Assembly (NCBI RefSeq): GCF_030295325.1
Contig: NZ_AP027059.1
Span: 2,290,637 to 2,354,636, forward strand
Source: Haliovirga abyssi
Lineage (GTDB): Bacteria > Fusobacteriota > Fusobacteriia > Fusobacteriales > Haliovirgaceae
Length of the DNA stretch: 64,000 nucleotides
Direction: 5' to 3'
Positions within the stretch are counted from its first letter, which is position 1. Each line of letters opens with the position of its first letter. The notes below the pieces were generated by a model that worked only from the letters and a program-made list of their open reading frames with translations, searched no databases and had not been told where the DNA came from. Below are positions 8,983 through 17,334 of the stretch, one piece after another. Both the position numbers and the translations under genes were made by a program.

Positions 8983-10689
8983 CTAAATATCTTCTATCCT
9001 CTTACACTCCCATCCTACAAATACAACTATCCACTTCTTAACTTTCCCCAATTCCTCTAATTGTTTTACCTCTTCACTTTCTTCATATTTTTTTAATTGC
9101 TCTTTTCCTTCTCCTAACTTCTCTTCTATTAATTTATCTCCATATTTTTCATAATCACTTTTCTTTATATATTTTAATTCTATTATCCCATAATATCTCG
9201 GTTTTCCCATTACACCTTTTTTCAATATTATATCTATATATCCCTTTTCTACCTCTTCTTCTGTCTTTACATAATATATATTACTTCTATATAAAAACAT
9301 TAGCATTATTATCTTTATATACTTCTCATCAAATTTTATAAAATCTCTATTGGATAATTTAAGTAATACTTCTTCTGTTAATTTTGTTAATTTATCTATC
9401 TTTCCATCTAATCCTATTTCTACTATTGCATCCTCTATATCATTATATTCTATCTCATATCCTAAGCTCTCATTTATTAGCTCTTGAAAATATTCAAAAT
9501 ATAGTTCTTTTATAACATAATTTGGTACTTTTACATATATCCTGCCTAATATATCAACTTTGCTTATTGATAAAAATCCCATATAAAATAATAATGATTT
9601 AAAATCTTCTATATTAAATTTACCACTTAAATTATATACTCTTGTTAAATTTAAAGATTGCTCCTCACCATTTATAAGTTTTTCTAGCACTTTTCTTCTA
9701 TCTTCTGTTAGCTCTCCTCCAATTCTAAATAAATTCGCCATCTTTTTATAATCGCTCACTACATTGGAATCTACTAACTCTTCTTCTTCTCCTTTTCTTT
9801 GATAATTACTCACATAATACATTATCATTGTACTGTTGTATATATATTCTTTAGCTTTTCTATTAAATTTATATCCATCATAATAATTTTTTAATTTCTC
9901 CATATTTTGCTCTATATCATATTCTGGTAAAATATCTTCAAATAATTTCTTTACCTCACTTTTTGTGAAACCTAACATATTATTAAATTCTGATTCTACT
10001 GTTATATTTGTCGCTATATTAAAGCCACTTGTTAAACTATCTAATGTTATTGGCGTTACTCCTGTTATAAATATTCTATCCACTATTCCTGAGGCTGTTC
10101 TATCTTTTATCTCTTCATAAAATTTCCTTACAAATCCATTTTTACTTACTGCTTCTGAAAAAAAGTTATAATTAAATCCTAATATTTCGTTTGCAAAATG
10201 ATCATATTCATCTATCAACAAATATATTTTTTTATCTAATATATCCTCCATATCTGTTAAAAATCTTTTTAATATTTCTGCTGATTTTCCTCCTTCTATT
10301 TTATGTTTTACTTTATATTTATTACAAAATTTTATTATACCATCTTTTACATTTTCTACAAATCCTATCTCCGTACTCTTTTCATCTCGTGTATCTATTC
10401 CTGAAAAACTAAATTTTAATATATAATAGCTATTCTTTAATCTTGTTGGATTTTCCCCTATATATAAATCTCTAAACAAATCCTCTTTATCCTTATTATT
10501 TATATCATAATAATTCTCTAATATTGATATTAATAGACTCTTCCCAAATCTTCTTGGCCTTAAAAATATCAAATAAGGTTCATTCATATTTTCTAATAGC
10601 TCTATATATTTTGTTTTGTCCACAAAATAATAATCTTCTTTTACTAATTTTTCAAAATTACTTATACCATATGGTATTCTCTTCCTCAT
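8983..10689 (-). CDS. AAA-ATPase-like protein with PD-(D/E)XK nuclease-like C-terminus
   Basis: A 568-residue protein of the AAA-ATPase_like (PF09820) plus DUF1703-type family. It begins with the diagnostic IPYGISNFEKLV and YYFVDKT. A Walker A-like RPRRFGKSLLIS lies at about residue 47 and a Walker B-like IYLLIDEYDHF at about 155. The C-terminal third contains GYIDIILKK and YYGIIELKYIKK, matching the D...ExK core of PD-(D/E)XK nuclease folds. These genes are multi-copy in many anaerobes and their biological role is not established. A second, differently built ATPase of similar logic lies at 47103. Flanked by repeats on both sides. Confidence 0.88.
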   Translation of the reverse strand: MRKRIPYGISNFEKLVKEDYYFVDKTKYIELLENMNEPYLIFLRPRRFGKSLLISILENYYDINNKDKEDLFRDLYIGENPTRLKNSYYILKFSFSGIDTRDEKSTEIGFVENVKDGIIKFCNKYKVKHKIEGGKSAEILKRFLTDMEDILDKKIYLLIDEYDHFANEILGFNYNFFSEAVSKNGFVRKFYEEIKDRTASGIVDRIFITGVTPITLDSLTSGFNIATNITVESEFNNMLGFTKSEVKKLFEDILPEYDIEQNMEKLKNYYDGYKFNRKAKEYIYNSTMIMYYVSNYQRKGEEEELVDSNVVSDYKKMANLFRIGGELTEDRRKVLEKLINGEEQSLNLTRVYNLSGKFNIEDFKSLLFYMGFLSISKVDILGRIYVKVPNYVIKELYFEYFQELINESLGYEIEYNDIEDAIVEIGLDGKIDKLTKLTEEVLLKLSNRDFIKFDEKYIKIIMLMFLYRSNIYYVKTEEEVEKGYIDIILKKGVMGKPRYYGIIELKYIKKSDYEKYGDKLIEEKLGEGKEQLKKYEESEEVKQLEELGKVKKWIVVFVGWECKRIEDI

Positions 10690-10844
10690 CTCTTTTCGCC
10701 ACCCTTTTAAAAAAATTGATAATTTAAAAAATATATATTGATAATTTTTTATCTTTTTAATTCAATATTCTTTAATTTTTCCCCACTAAGACTCTAAGCT
10801 CTCTAAGATACACTAAGAAATATTTTTTTTATCTTTATCTTTTC

Positions 10845-10897
10845 TTTGTGACCCCTTTGTGTTCTTCTTTCTTCGTGCTGAATCTTTTCCTTTTTAT
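10845..10897. repeat. CTTCGTG-type repeat
   Basis: CTTTGTGACCCCTTTGTGTT then CTTCTTTCTTCGTGCTGAAT and CTTTTCC form a short-period repeat very close to the one at 8921. Confidence 0.55.
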
Positions 10898-10913
10898 CTT
10901 ATATTCATATTTT

Positions 10914-11206
10914 CTAATCTCTAAAATACAAATCTCGAGTATAAACTTTCCCTTCTACATCCTTTAATTCTTCATTCATTCTATTTACAACTATCACATC
11001 TGATATTTTTTTAAATTCTTCTAATTCTTTTATTACTTTTGAATAAAAAAATTCATTTTTCTTTAATGCTGGCTCATAAACAACAACTTCTATTCCTTTA
11101 GCCTTTATTCTCTTCATTATCCCTTGTATTGCCGAAGCTCTAAAATTATCTGAATTACTTTTCATGGTAAGTCTATATATCCTGTTCCTGCTATTCTTCT
11201 TTTCAT
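10914..11206 (-). pseudogene. UDP-glucose 6-dehydrogenase remnant (internal deletion)
   Basis: The minus-strand ATG at 11206 reads [12 protein letters not shown], matching the N-terminal NAD-binding strand of UDP-glucose dehydrogenases (usually xxIAGTGYVGLS). After 13 codons the frame runs into a stop. From 11165 another frame encodes the C-terminal UDP-binding domain ([20 protein letters not shown] and onward to RDLYFRD). About 300 codons in the middle are missing. It is therefore a collapsed ugd gene and not a small protein. It sits in a debris zone downstream of the polysaccharide locus, to which it may once have belonged. Confidence 0.8.
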
Positions 11207-11240
11207 TTTTTATTTGTGTGAATCAATACTATTTTTTTAT

Positions 11241-11549
11241 CTATTTTTTATATTTATACAAGGCAATTCCAACTCTATCAATATGTTCTAATAAATCTAT
11301 ATTTTTTATTTTATCATAAATTATAATATCTATTTCGTAAGGTAGATCTAATTCATCTATTTTTAATAATAGTTTATTTAAATCAACTAAATTTAAATTT
11401 TTTCCTTTTATTGCTAAATCAATATCTGATCCATTTTTAAAATTTCCTTTTGCTCTTGATCCAAAAAGTATGACTTCTTTTATTTTATCATTTTCTTGAA
11501 ATATTTCAAATAACTCTTCTATAATTTTTTCTCTTAATCCATACTTCAT
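11241..11549 (-). CDS. Minimal nucleotidyltransferase, MNT/MntA-like
   Basis: A 102-residue protein with the nucleotidyltransferase fold. VILFGSRAKGNFKNGSDIDL holds the GS motif and the DxD metal-binding pair. Such proteins pair with HEPN or HI0074-type partners; in MNT-HEPN systems the MNT inactivates the toxin by AMP transfer. Here the partner gene lies 9 bases upstream and belongs to the HI0074 substrate-binding type. The partner is broken by a MITE, so the pair is probably no longer functional as a unit, although this gene itself looks intact. Confidence 0.85.
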   Translation of the reverse strand: MKYGLREKIIEELFEIFQENDKIKEVILFGSRAKGNFKNGSDIDLAIKGKNLNLVDLNKLLLKIDELDLPYEIDIIIYDKIKNIDLLEHIDRVGIALYKYKK

Positions 11550-11557
11550 AATTGCTC

Positions 11558-12079
11558 CTATTCTTCTCTTTCTAATTCTGTCATTTTATTTAAAAACAAA
11601 TTGAATTCATTAAAATAACTAGATTTTATTACTTCAACAATATCATCTGCTCTAGTTTCATCATAAGTGTGACTGCTTAAATTTCTACTTTTTATCATCT
11701 GCATCCAAACTTCTCCATTTTCTATTAAGGAATGGCTTAAAAATAACATTCCCATTTTGTTATAAAATACGCAATATTTTAAGCATTTTTATAACAAAAT
11801 ATGAGAACATTATTTTTTAAACGTTCCTAAATTAAATTTAAAAGCTTCTTTTACAGCATCCCTTGAACCATAAATATTTTGATTTCCTTTTGATTCTAAA
11901 AAATCTTTAAGAACTTTCCAAGATAATTCGTGTGTATATTCAAAAGCTTGAATTAAACCTTGTTTTTCTAAATTTGATAATTCTCTTTTTTTTGTTAACT
12001 CTACTGCATCTTTTAATTGTTCAAAAGCTCTTTTGAAATTAGAAAATCTTTGAATCCATCTTATATCTTTATTTTCCAT
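11558..12079 (-). pseudogene. HI0074-family nucleotidyltransferase partner, disrupted by MITE
   Basis: The first part (RWIQRFSNFKRAFEQLKDAV ... SRDAVKEAFKFNL) and the second part (LIENGEVWMQMIKSR ... SHTYDE) are two halves of one HI0074-family four-helix protein. MITE copy C at 11729-11827 splits them. Removing the 99-bp element plus one 3-bp TAA copy joins KFNL directly to IENGE in frame and gives 139 residues, the usual size. As it stands the N-terminal piece ends after ten element-derived bases to LGTFKK. The family binds substrate for, or is modified by, the MNT protein encoded 9 bases downstream. Confidence 0.88.
11729..11827 (+). repeat. MITE family 1, copy C (clean insertion)
   Basis: Terminal inverted repeats are GGAATGGCTTAAAAATAAC and, at the far end, ATTATTTTTTAAACGTTCC. 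A TAA target duplication stands at 11726-11728 and 11828-11830. The interior contains TTTTGTTATAAAATACGCAA. At 99 bp it cannot encode a transposase. A TNA-type duplication with short A-rich termini would suit mobilisation by an IS5-type (or other TNA-targeting) transposase; no such gene is in the window. Confidence 0.85.
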
Positions 12080-12171
12080 AAATTACACCCCATCTGTTTA
12101 TACTTTTTAATATAATTGCCAACTTATAAGCTAGTTTAATTTTACTATTATTTTATATTTTTTTATATTTC

Positions 12172-12210
12172 TTTCCTTTATTCGTGTCCTATTTATAAAT
12201 ATTCGTGGCT
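12172..12210. repeat. ATTCGTG-type repeat
   Basis: CTTTATTCGTGTCCTATTTA then TAAATATTCGTGGCTA is a member of the AACCACGAAT...CACGAAT repeat type also seen at 33718 and 35850. It abuts the end of rfbC. Confidence 0.5.
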
Positions 12211-12787
12211 AAAATTCTACTCCACTTTCAACAAACTCTCTAAATGTTTGTAATTTCATATCTTTTTCTGACAAACTTAGTTCTTCTTCTTTTATTCCAT
12301 ACTTCTCTAATTCCCAATCTATTCCTACCTCTTTATCATTCCATACTATTCCACTATCATATTCCGGTGCATAATAATCTGTACATTTATATTGAAATTC
12401 TGTATTATCTTCTAATGTTATAAATCCATGAGCGAATCCCTCTGGTACATAAAACATCCTTTTATTTCCTGCTGTTAATAATACACTATCCCATTTCCCA
12501 AATGTTTCACTATCTCTTCTTAAGTCTACTGCTACATCTAATACACTTCCTGCTATTACTCTTACTAATTTCCCTTGTGTATGTTTTGTCTGAAAATGTA
12601 ATCCTCTCAATACTCCTTTTTTAGATTTAGAATGATTATCCTGTACAAATTCCATTGTTAAACCTATTTCTTCAAAATCTCTTTTACTATAACTTTCCAT
12701 AAAAAAACCTCTACTATCTCCAAATATTGTAGATTCAATTATTACTAATCCATCTATCCCTGTTTCTATTTTTTTAAATTTATTCAT
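12209..12787 (-). CDS. rfbC: dTDP-4-dehydrorhamnose 3,5-epimerase
   Basis: A 192-residue cupin-fold RfbC. It epimerises dTDP-4-keto-6-deoxyglucose at C3 and C5, the third step of dTDP-L-rhamnose synthesis. DSRGFFMESYSKRDFEEIG, VQDNHSKSKKGVLRGLHFQ with the catalytic-region histidine, and YVPEGFAHGF are all conserved. A GTG 12 bases upstream lies in the GGAGG ribosome binding site, so ATG 12787 is the likely start. Its expected partner rfbA lies 3 kb upstream beyond two group II introns. rfbB and rfbD are not adjacent. Confidence 0.93.
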   Translation of the reverse strand: MNKFKKIETGIDGLVIIESTIFGDSRGFFMESYSKRDFEEIGLTMEFVQDNHSKSKKGVLRGLHFQTKHTQGKLVRVIAGSVLDVAVDLRRDSETFGKWDSVLLTAGNKRMFYVPEGFAHGFITLEDNTEFQYKCTDYYAPEYDSGIVWNDKEVGIDWELEKYGIKEEELSLSEKDMKLQTFREFVESGVEF

Positions 12788-12844
12788 AAAAACCTCCACT
12801 TGTAATTAAAAATAAAATCTTTTAAAACTTTCAACGCAGAGCCA

Positions 12845-14753
12845 GTAGAGTAAAAGCTGGTAACTGATAACAATTACCAGACAGTCCTCATCAAACCGTA
12901 CGTGAGGTTTTCCCTCATACGGCTTTCCTATAGATTTCATCTCAAGCATTCACAAGTTGTCATTAATAAGCTGTTGGTTCTATTAGTCCATATTTATTCA
13001 CTAATATTTTATATGCTCCTTTGCTATAGAGCTTGCTTGCCCTCTGACTTTTCCTTTTATAGTATCTACTTAACTTTTGAAATAAGTACCACCTTAGATT
13101 TCTCTTTGCTTTATTGGGGTAACTTATCCCTTCTATTGTATGATAATTTATCCAGCCTCTTACCTTCATATTTATATCTATCGATACTATTTCTGGCGGT
13201 AAATGGCCATTGTTTTTCAAATACTCATCTATTTTTTCTCTGATTTTCTTTTCTGATTTTTTACTCGGCACTATATTTAAATATTTTTCTTGTGAATTGT
13301 ATAAACTTTTATCTCTTCTAAATGTAAATCCTAAAAAATCAAAACTTTCATCTCTTATATTCACTTTGTGCGTTTTATCTGTATTTAATTTTAACTCCAT
13401 CTTCTCCAGTATTTCTTTTAATTCCTTTGTTACATCCTCTGGTATTTTCTTCCCCATTAATACAAAGTCATCTGCATATCTTACTATTTTTATTCCATAA
13501 TTCTTAAACTGTTCCAACACTTTTACCATTTTATCTAACATATCTAAATATATATTTGCTAATAATGGCGATATTACTCCTCCTTGTGGGGTTCCTACTT
13601 TGTTTTTCTTACCTCCACTTAAATTATTATCTTCATCTTTTACAGGAGCTTTTAAAAATTTCTTTATTAGTCTTAAAACGTGTTTATCACTTATTCGTCT
13701 TCCTACTAATTTCATCAATTTTGTGTGTGGTATTGTATCAAAATATGAACTTAGGTCTGCATCCAATATCTCCTGCTTTCCTTCTTTTATATTCTTTCTT
13801 ATCTCTTTTATTGCTCCAGAAGCTCCTCTCTTTGGTCTAACTCCATATGAACTCCCTTCAAAATCTGCTTCAAATATTGGCTCTATTACTATTTTACAAG
13901 ACATTTGTACTACTCTATCTCTTATCGTTGGTATTCCCAGTGGTCTAGTCTTTCCATTCCATTTAGGTATATTTACTCTTAATACTGGTGATGGTATATA
14001 GCTCTTTCTTTTTAGGTCATTATGCAGTTCGTCTATAAATTCATTTATTCCTTTAGACTCTATTATTTCAAATGTTTCTCCATCTATTCCAGGACTTCCT
14101 TTTTTCTGTTTCACTCTTATATAGGCTTCATATAGAAATCTCTTTGACATTATTTTATCATACAATATGTAGAATCTATATTCCTTCTCTTGTTTGGCTT
14201 TTTGATATATCTTCTTCTGAAAGTCTCGTATTCTTTTCTCATCTCGCTGTAGCACGCTACTTGAAATAGGTTGCTTTTCTAGGTTATTTTCCAATTTGCA
14301 AATACTCCTTCCTTCTAAAGTTTTTTCTATAGCAATGTTCCTTCGCTTCTCCTGAGTTATGTTGTCTCAGGTATCATCACTACTATGAACATCTCCGACT
14401 TCTTGTTATTCCAATATATCTTTCCAAATTATTCGTTATAATATATTGTTTAGGTAGCTATCCTTAATTAACAAGACCTCTCAAGTTCCCATATTATCCT
14501 TTTATATCCACGCCATTCCTTTTAACCCCGACAGTTCCGCTTTGTTTTGCCATTTATTTTCCAAAGCTGGTGGCAGGTTTCACCCACTCCGAGAGGCTGA
14601 CCAACTGTTACCTTACGGCTTAGATACCTGCTTCTATAGGCTTCATAAATAATGTCGCCATTATTTATGCTATATCTGCTTCTACCTGAAATGGCATAAA
14701 TTAGGTAGGTTGGACTTTCACCAACTAGATAATACAGATTTAGCTTGACGCTC
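12845..14753 (-). mobile_element. Group II intron 1, with maturase gene
   Basis: The element is 1,909 nt. The 5' end reads GAGCGTCAAGC, a variant of GUGYG. Near it, AGTTGGTGAAAGTCCAACC forms a typical domain I hairpin. The 3' end shows domain V (GAAAGCCGTATGAGGG-AAAA-CCTCACGTACGGTTT, with the catalytic AGC), then a domain VI hairpin CTGGTAA/TTACCAG, the likely branch A seven bases from the end, and CTCTAC. The exons join as TTTCTCTGATTCCTCTG plus TGGCTCTGCGTTGA, an uninterrupted CTCTG-type repeat. This supports both boundaries. Confidence 0.85.
12963..14294 (-). CDS. ltrA: Group II intron reverse transcriptase/maturase
   Basis: A 443-residue intron-encoded protein. It contains reverse transcriptase blocks including KWNGKTRPLGIPTIRDRVVQ, the GTPQGGVISPLLANIYLD block and the catalytic YADDFVLM. 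A maturase (X) domain follows, with VRGWINYHTI and a basic C-terminus. No HNH endonuclease domain follows the X domain, so the intron would rely on an endonuclease-independent insertion route. The frame is intact from start to stop. It lies inside domain IV of intron 1 and would promote splicing and mobility. It is not a defence-type RT, since flanking domain I and V/VI structures are present. Confidence 0.95.
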   Translation of the reverse strand: MENNLEKQPISSSVLQRDEKRIRDFQKKIYQKAKQEKEYRFYILYDKIMSKRFLYEAYIRVKQKKGSPGIDGETFEIIESKGINEFIDELHNDLKRKSYIPSPVLRVNIPKWNGKTRPLGIPTIRDRVVQMSCKIVIEPIFEADFEGSSYGVRPKRGASGAIKEIRKNIKEGKQEILDADLSSYFDTIPHTKLMKLVGRRISDKHVLRLIKKFLKAPVKDEDNNLSGGKKNKVGTPQGGVISPLLANIYLDMLDKMVKVLEQFKNYGIKIVRYADDFVLMGKKIPEDVTKELKEILEKMELKLNTDKTHKVNIRDESFDFLGFTFRRDKSLYNSQEKYLNIVPSKKSEKKIREKIDEYLKNNGHLPPEIVSIDINMKVRGWINYHTIEGISYPNKAKRNLRWYLFQKLSRYYKRKSQRASKLYSKGAYKILVNKYGLIEPTAY

Positions 14754-14882
14754 CAGAGGAATCAGAGAAAACCTTTTTCATTAACTCTACTCTTATATCC
14801 TTTATTTTTTCCCTTCCTCTGCGTTCCTCTGATATCTCCGCGACTCTGCGTTGAATCTTTTATATTTTATCTTTACTTTTAT
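14754..14882. repeat. Inverted pair of CTCTGCG-type repeats (intron 1 host site)
   Basis: AGAGGAATCAGAGAAAACC at 14755-14773 is the 5' exon half of the copy split by intron 1. The opposite arm at 14811-14873 (CTTCCTCTGCGTTCCTCTGA, TATCTCCGCGACTCTGCGTT, GAATC) is uninterrupted. The arms face each other, and about 40 AT-rich bases lie between them. Confidence 0.65.
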
Positions 14883-15663
14883 GTCAAGTAGGTAAGAGGA
14901 ATTTCACCTCGAACCTCTCACGGAACCGTACTTGATACTCTCGCATCATACGGATCTTCATATCCTTAAATTCTCACGAATTTTAATATCGTCCTTTCGT
15001 TCCTCTCTTGCGATTGACTCCATTATTATATTTGAATATGTTAGCCCCTTCGCTCCATTATCATTACAATAACTTCTTCACTACTACGAACTAATCCGCC
15101 CCAGATAGAATCATCGCTACTTTCGACCTCGTGGGGTCTCCACTTGTATCTTTTCACTTAGCATTTCCTATCTGGTTCACAAGTTCCATTGAAAAGCCTA
15201 AATTAAAGTCTTGCCCCCTATATACCGTATGCCACTTAGCCAATAAACAGGTGTTCGCTAAGTTTATCCCATTCATACAAAGGTGAGAATGGTTTTGACA
15301 TAATCTCAAAAGTTTCGATACCTCATCGGTGGGTTCACTTCCGTTCAACTCTTTAATTCTTACCTGACATACTTTTGTATGCCTTTTCCCTAACCGTTCA
15401 ACACCATATCCCTTAGAATACAGCACCGTAGGGCGGTTTGAAACCTCCTCCTGTAAAGCGATTTCGGTAGACCTACTACCATCTTTTCAACAGCATTTAC
15501 TCAAAGTTTTCCCTCTTTCTTGTTATCAATTTTAGGTTCAAAGTTCGCTCATCGCTCCTTTGAATAGTATTTTACTATCTTTTCCAATATCAAACTTCTT
15601 GGTAACTTCATTTTATACTCAAGATTTTAGAAAGAAGTTTCACTTCTTTCATTCTTGTCACAC
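14883..15663 (-). mobile_element. Group II intron 2, ORF-less and probably inactive
   Basis: The 781-nt element starts GTGTGACAAGAATG (minus strand) and ends with a domain VI-like GAGGTGAAATTCCTCTTACC, branch A, then CTTGAC. Domain V is clear: GATCCGTATGATGC-GAGA-GTATCAAGTACGGTTC. The canonical catalytic AGC triad reads ATC because of one base (14954), leaving a U-U mismatch where a G-U wobble is normal. Domain IV carries no maturase gene, only about 60 bases. A frame at 15154-15426 is intron RNA, not a protein gene. Confidence 0.82.
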
Positions 15664-15753
15664 CTTTGACTCTTCTTTTCTTTCTTTTTCCTTTGCCATA
15701 ATTATATATATATCTTGTTTTCCTCTTTAAATGGTTTTCAAAATCTTTTTCTT

Positions 15754-15815
15754 GCCTTCCTCTGCGTTCCTCCGATATCTCTGCGACTCTGCGTTGAATC
15801 TTTTATATTTCATTT
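15754..15815. repeat. Direct repeat of the 14811-14873 segment
   Basis: CTTCCTCTGCGTTCCTCCGA, TATCTCTGCGACTCTGCGTT and GAATCTTTTATATTTC differ from 14813-14872 at only a few positions. The two copies are in the same orientation and bracket intron 2. Confidence 0.7.
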
Positions 15816-15839
15816 CCCTATTTTTAAAATTTAACGCAT

Positions 15840-16703
15840 CTACTTTACCAACTCCATTAAATACTTCCCATAATGCGTCTTCATTAGCGATTCAGCTAAT
15901 TCCTCTACTTTTTCTTTACTTATCCATCCATTATTATATGCTATCTCTTCTGGACAAGCTACCATTACTCCTTGCCTTTTCTGTACTGTACTTACAAAGT
16001 TTGCTGCATCTAATAATCCGTCATGTGTTCCCGTATCTAGCCATGCCATTCCACGTCCAAAGCTTATTACATTTAATGTTTCTTCTTTTAAATACATTTC
16101 ATTAAGAGTTGTTATTTCTAATTCTCCTCTTACACTTGGTTTTACTTGTTTTGCTTTTTCTACTACTGTATTATCATAAAAATATAATCCTGGTATTGCA
16201 AAATTTGATTTTGGATTTTCTGGTTTTTCTTCTAATGAAATAGCTTTTCCGTTTTCATCAAATTCTACTACTCCAAAAGATTTTGGATTTTTTACAGGAT
16301 ATCCAAATATAGTAGCACCTTTTTCTCTTTTAGCTGCTTCTCTTACCATTCCTGTAAGCCCATGTCCATAAAATATATTATCTCCAAGTACTAATGCACA
16401 AGCATCATTACCAATGAACTTTTCTCCAATTAAAAATGCTTCTGCAAGACCATTCGGATGTTCTTGTACTTTATATTCAAAATGTACTCCAAAATCTTCT
16501 CCACTACCTAATAATTCCTCAAATACAGGTAAATCTCTAGGAGTAGATATAATTAAAATATCCTTTATCCCTGCAAGCATTAGCACAGATAAAGGATAAT
16601 ATATCATTGGTTTATCGTAAATAGGTGTTATTTGTTTTGATATTGCTTTAGTAACTGGATATAGGCGAGTACCGCTGCCTCCAGCTAAAATAATTCCCTT
16701 CAT
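15840..16703 (-). CDS. rfbA: Glucose-1-phosphate thymidylyltransferase
   Basis: A 287-residue RfbA. It makes dTDP-glucose from dTTP and glucose-1-phosphate, the first step toward dTDP-rhamnose. The nucleotide-binding [19 protein letters not shown], the metal-binding [13 protein letters not shown], and [14 protein letters not shown] are conserved. It has its own extended -10 promoter and is separated from the heptose genes by a terminator-like hairpin. The next gene in the pathway that is present, rfbC, lies beyond two introns. Whether the transcript reaches it depends on intron splicing or readthrough. Confidence 0.95.
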   Translation of the reverse strand: MKGIILAGGSGTRLYPVTKAISKQITPIYDKPMIYYPLSVLMLAGIKDILIISTPRDLPVFEELLGSGEDFGVHFEYKVQEHPNGLAEAFLIGEKFIGNDACALVLGDNIFYGHGLTGMVREAAKREKGATIFGYPVKNPKSFGVVEFDENGKAISLEEKPENPKSNFAIPGLYFYDNTVVEKAKQVKPSVRGELEITTLNEMYLKEETLNVISFGRGMAWLDTGTHDGLLDAANFVSTVQKRQGVMVACPEEIAYNNGWISKEKVEELAESLMKTHYGKYLMELVK

Positions 16704-16744
16704 TTTTCAATAGTCTCCTTTATATTCTATTATTTTATCATTTA

Positions 16745-16753
16745 ATTATAGCA
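16745..16753 (-). promoter_or_regulatory. Extended -10 promoter of rfbA
   Basis: TGCTATAAT on the minus strand is a TGn-TATAAT extended -10 box about 45 bases upstream of the rfbA start. No good -35 hexamer is visible, as is common with extended -10 promoters. AAAGGAG serves as ribosome binding site further down. Confidence 0.6.
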
Positions 16754-16773
16754 CTTTTATTTTAAAATTTCAT

Positions 16774-16798
16774 TAAAAAAGACAGAACACCTATCTTT
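16774..16798 (-). terminator. Terminator after the GDP-heptose genes
   Basis: The minus strand reads AAAGATAG-GTGTT-CTGTCTTTTTT, an 8-bp stem with one G-T pair and a T run, starting at the gmhB stop. It separates the heptose operon from rfbA. Confidence 0.65.
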
Positions 16799-17334
16799 TA
16801 TTTATCAAATATTTCTAATAAGTTATTAATTAATATATATTTTTTTTTTAACCTTTCATTAATACTATGCCCTGTTGTTATTAAATAATTATTTAATATT
16901 CCAGCTCTTTCTCCAGCTATTATATCACTCTCTTTATCTCCAACTAATATCGAATTTTTTATATCTATATCAAATTCTTCTATCGCTTCTAAAATCATTC
17001 CCGGATTCGGCTTTCTTCTAATGCTATCACTTTTATATTTTCCAATTCCTTTATCAGGATGAGAAAACTCATAATATACTTTTGTTATTTCTATCTCATC
17101 TTTTTCTAATTCTTTCAACATCCAATCATTTAATAAAAAAAATTCTTCCGCTGTATAATAACCTCTTCCTACTCCTGCTTGATTTGTTATTATTATAATT
17201 ATATAGCCTTTATCTCTAAATTTTTTTATTCCTTCTTTTATTCCTTCTATAAATTTAAATTCTTCTATTTTATATAAATAATTAACTTCATTATTTATAA
17301 CTCCATCTCTATCTAAAAACAAAGCTTTTTTCAT
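16798..17334 (-). CDS. gmhB: D-glycero-D-manno-heptose 1,7-bisphosphate 7-phosphatase
   Basis: A 178-residue HAD-family phosphatase. The nucleophile motif [15 protein letters not shown], the motif [18 protein letters not shown], and the motif IV-type [15 protein letters not shown] are present. It removes the C7 phosphate in the heptose nucleotide pathway. The ATG overlaps the hddC stop by 4 bases, and hddA, gmhA and hddC precede it, so the anomer made is most likely the alpha form leading to GDP-heptose. Full length. Confidence 0.92.
   Translation of the reverse strand: MKKALFLDRDGVINNEVNYLYKIEEFKFIEGIKEGIKKFRDKGYIIIIITNQAGVGRGYYTAEEFFLLNDWMLKELEKDEIEITKVYYEFSHPDKGIGKYKSDSIRRKPNPGMILEAIEEFDIDIKNSILVGDKESDIIAGERAGILNNYLITTGHSINERLKKKYILINNLLEIFDK

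Noticed and set aside
12963-14294. Reverse transcriptase as a retron or defence-type RT
   Set aside because: Domain I, V and VI structures and clean exon junctions surround it, so it is a group II intron maturase.
15154-15426. 90-codon minus-strand reading frame
   Set aside because: It lies fully inside group II intron 2, in the domain I-III RNA region, and has no protein family features.
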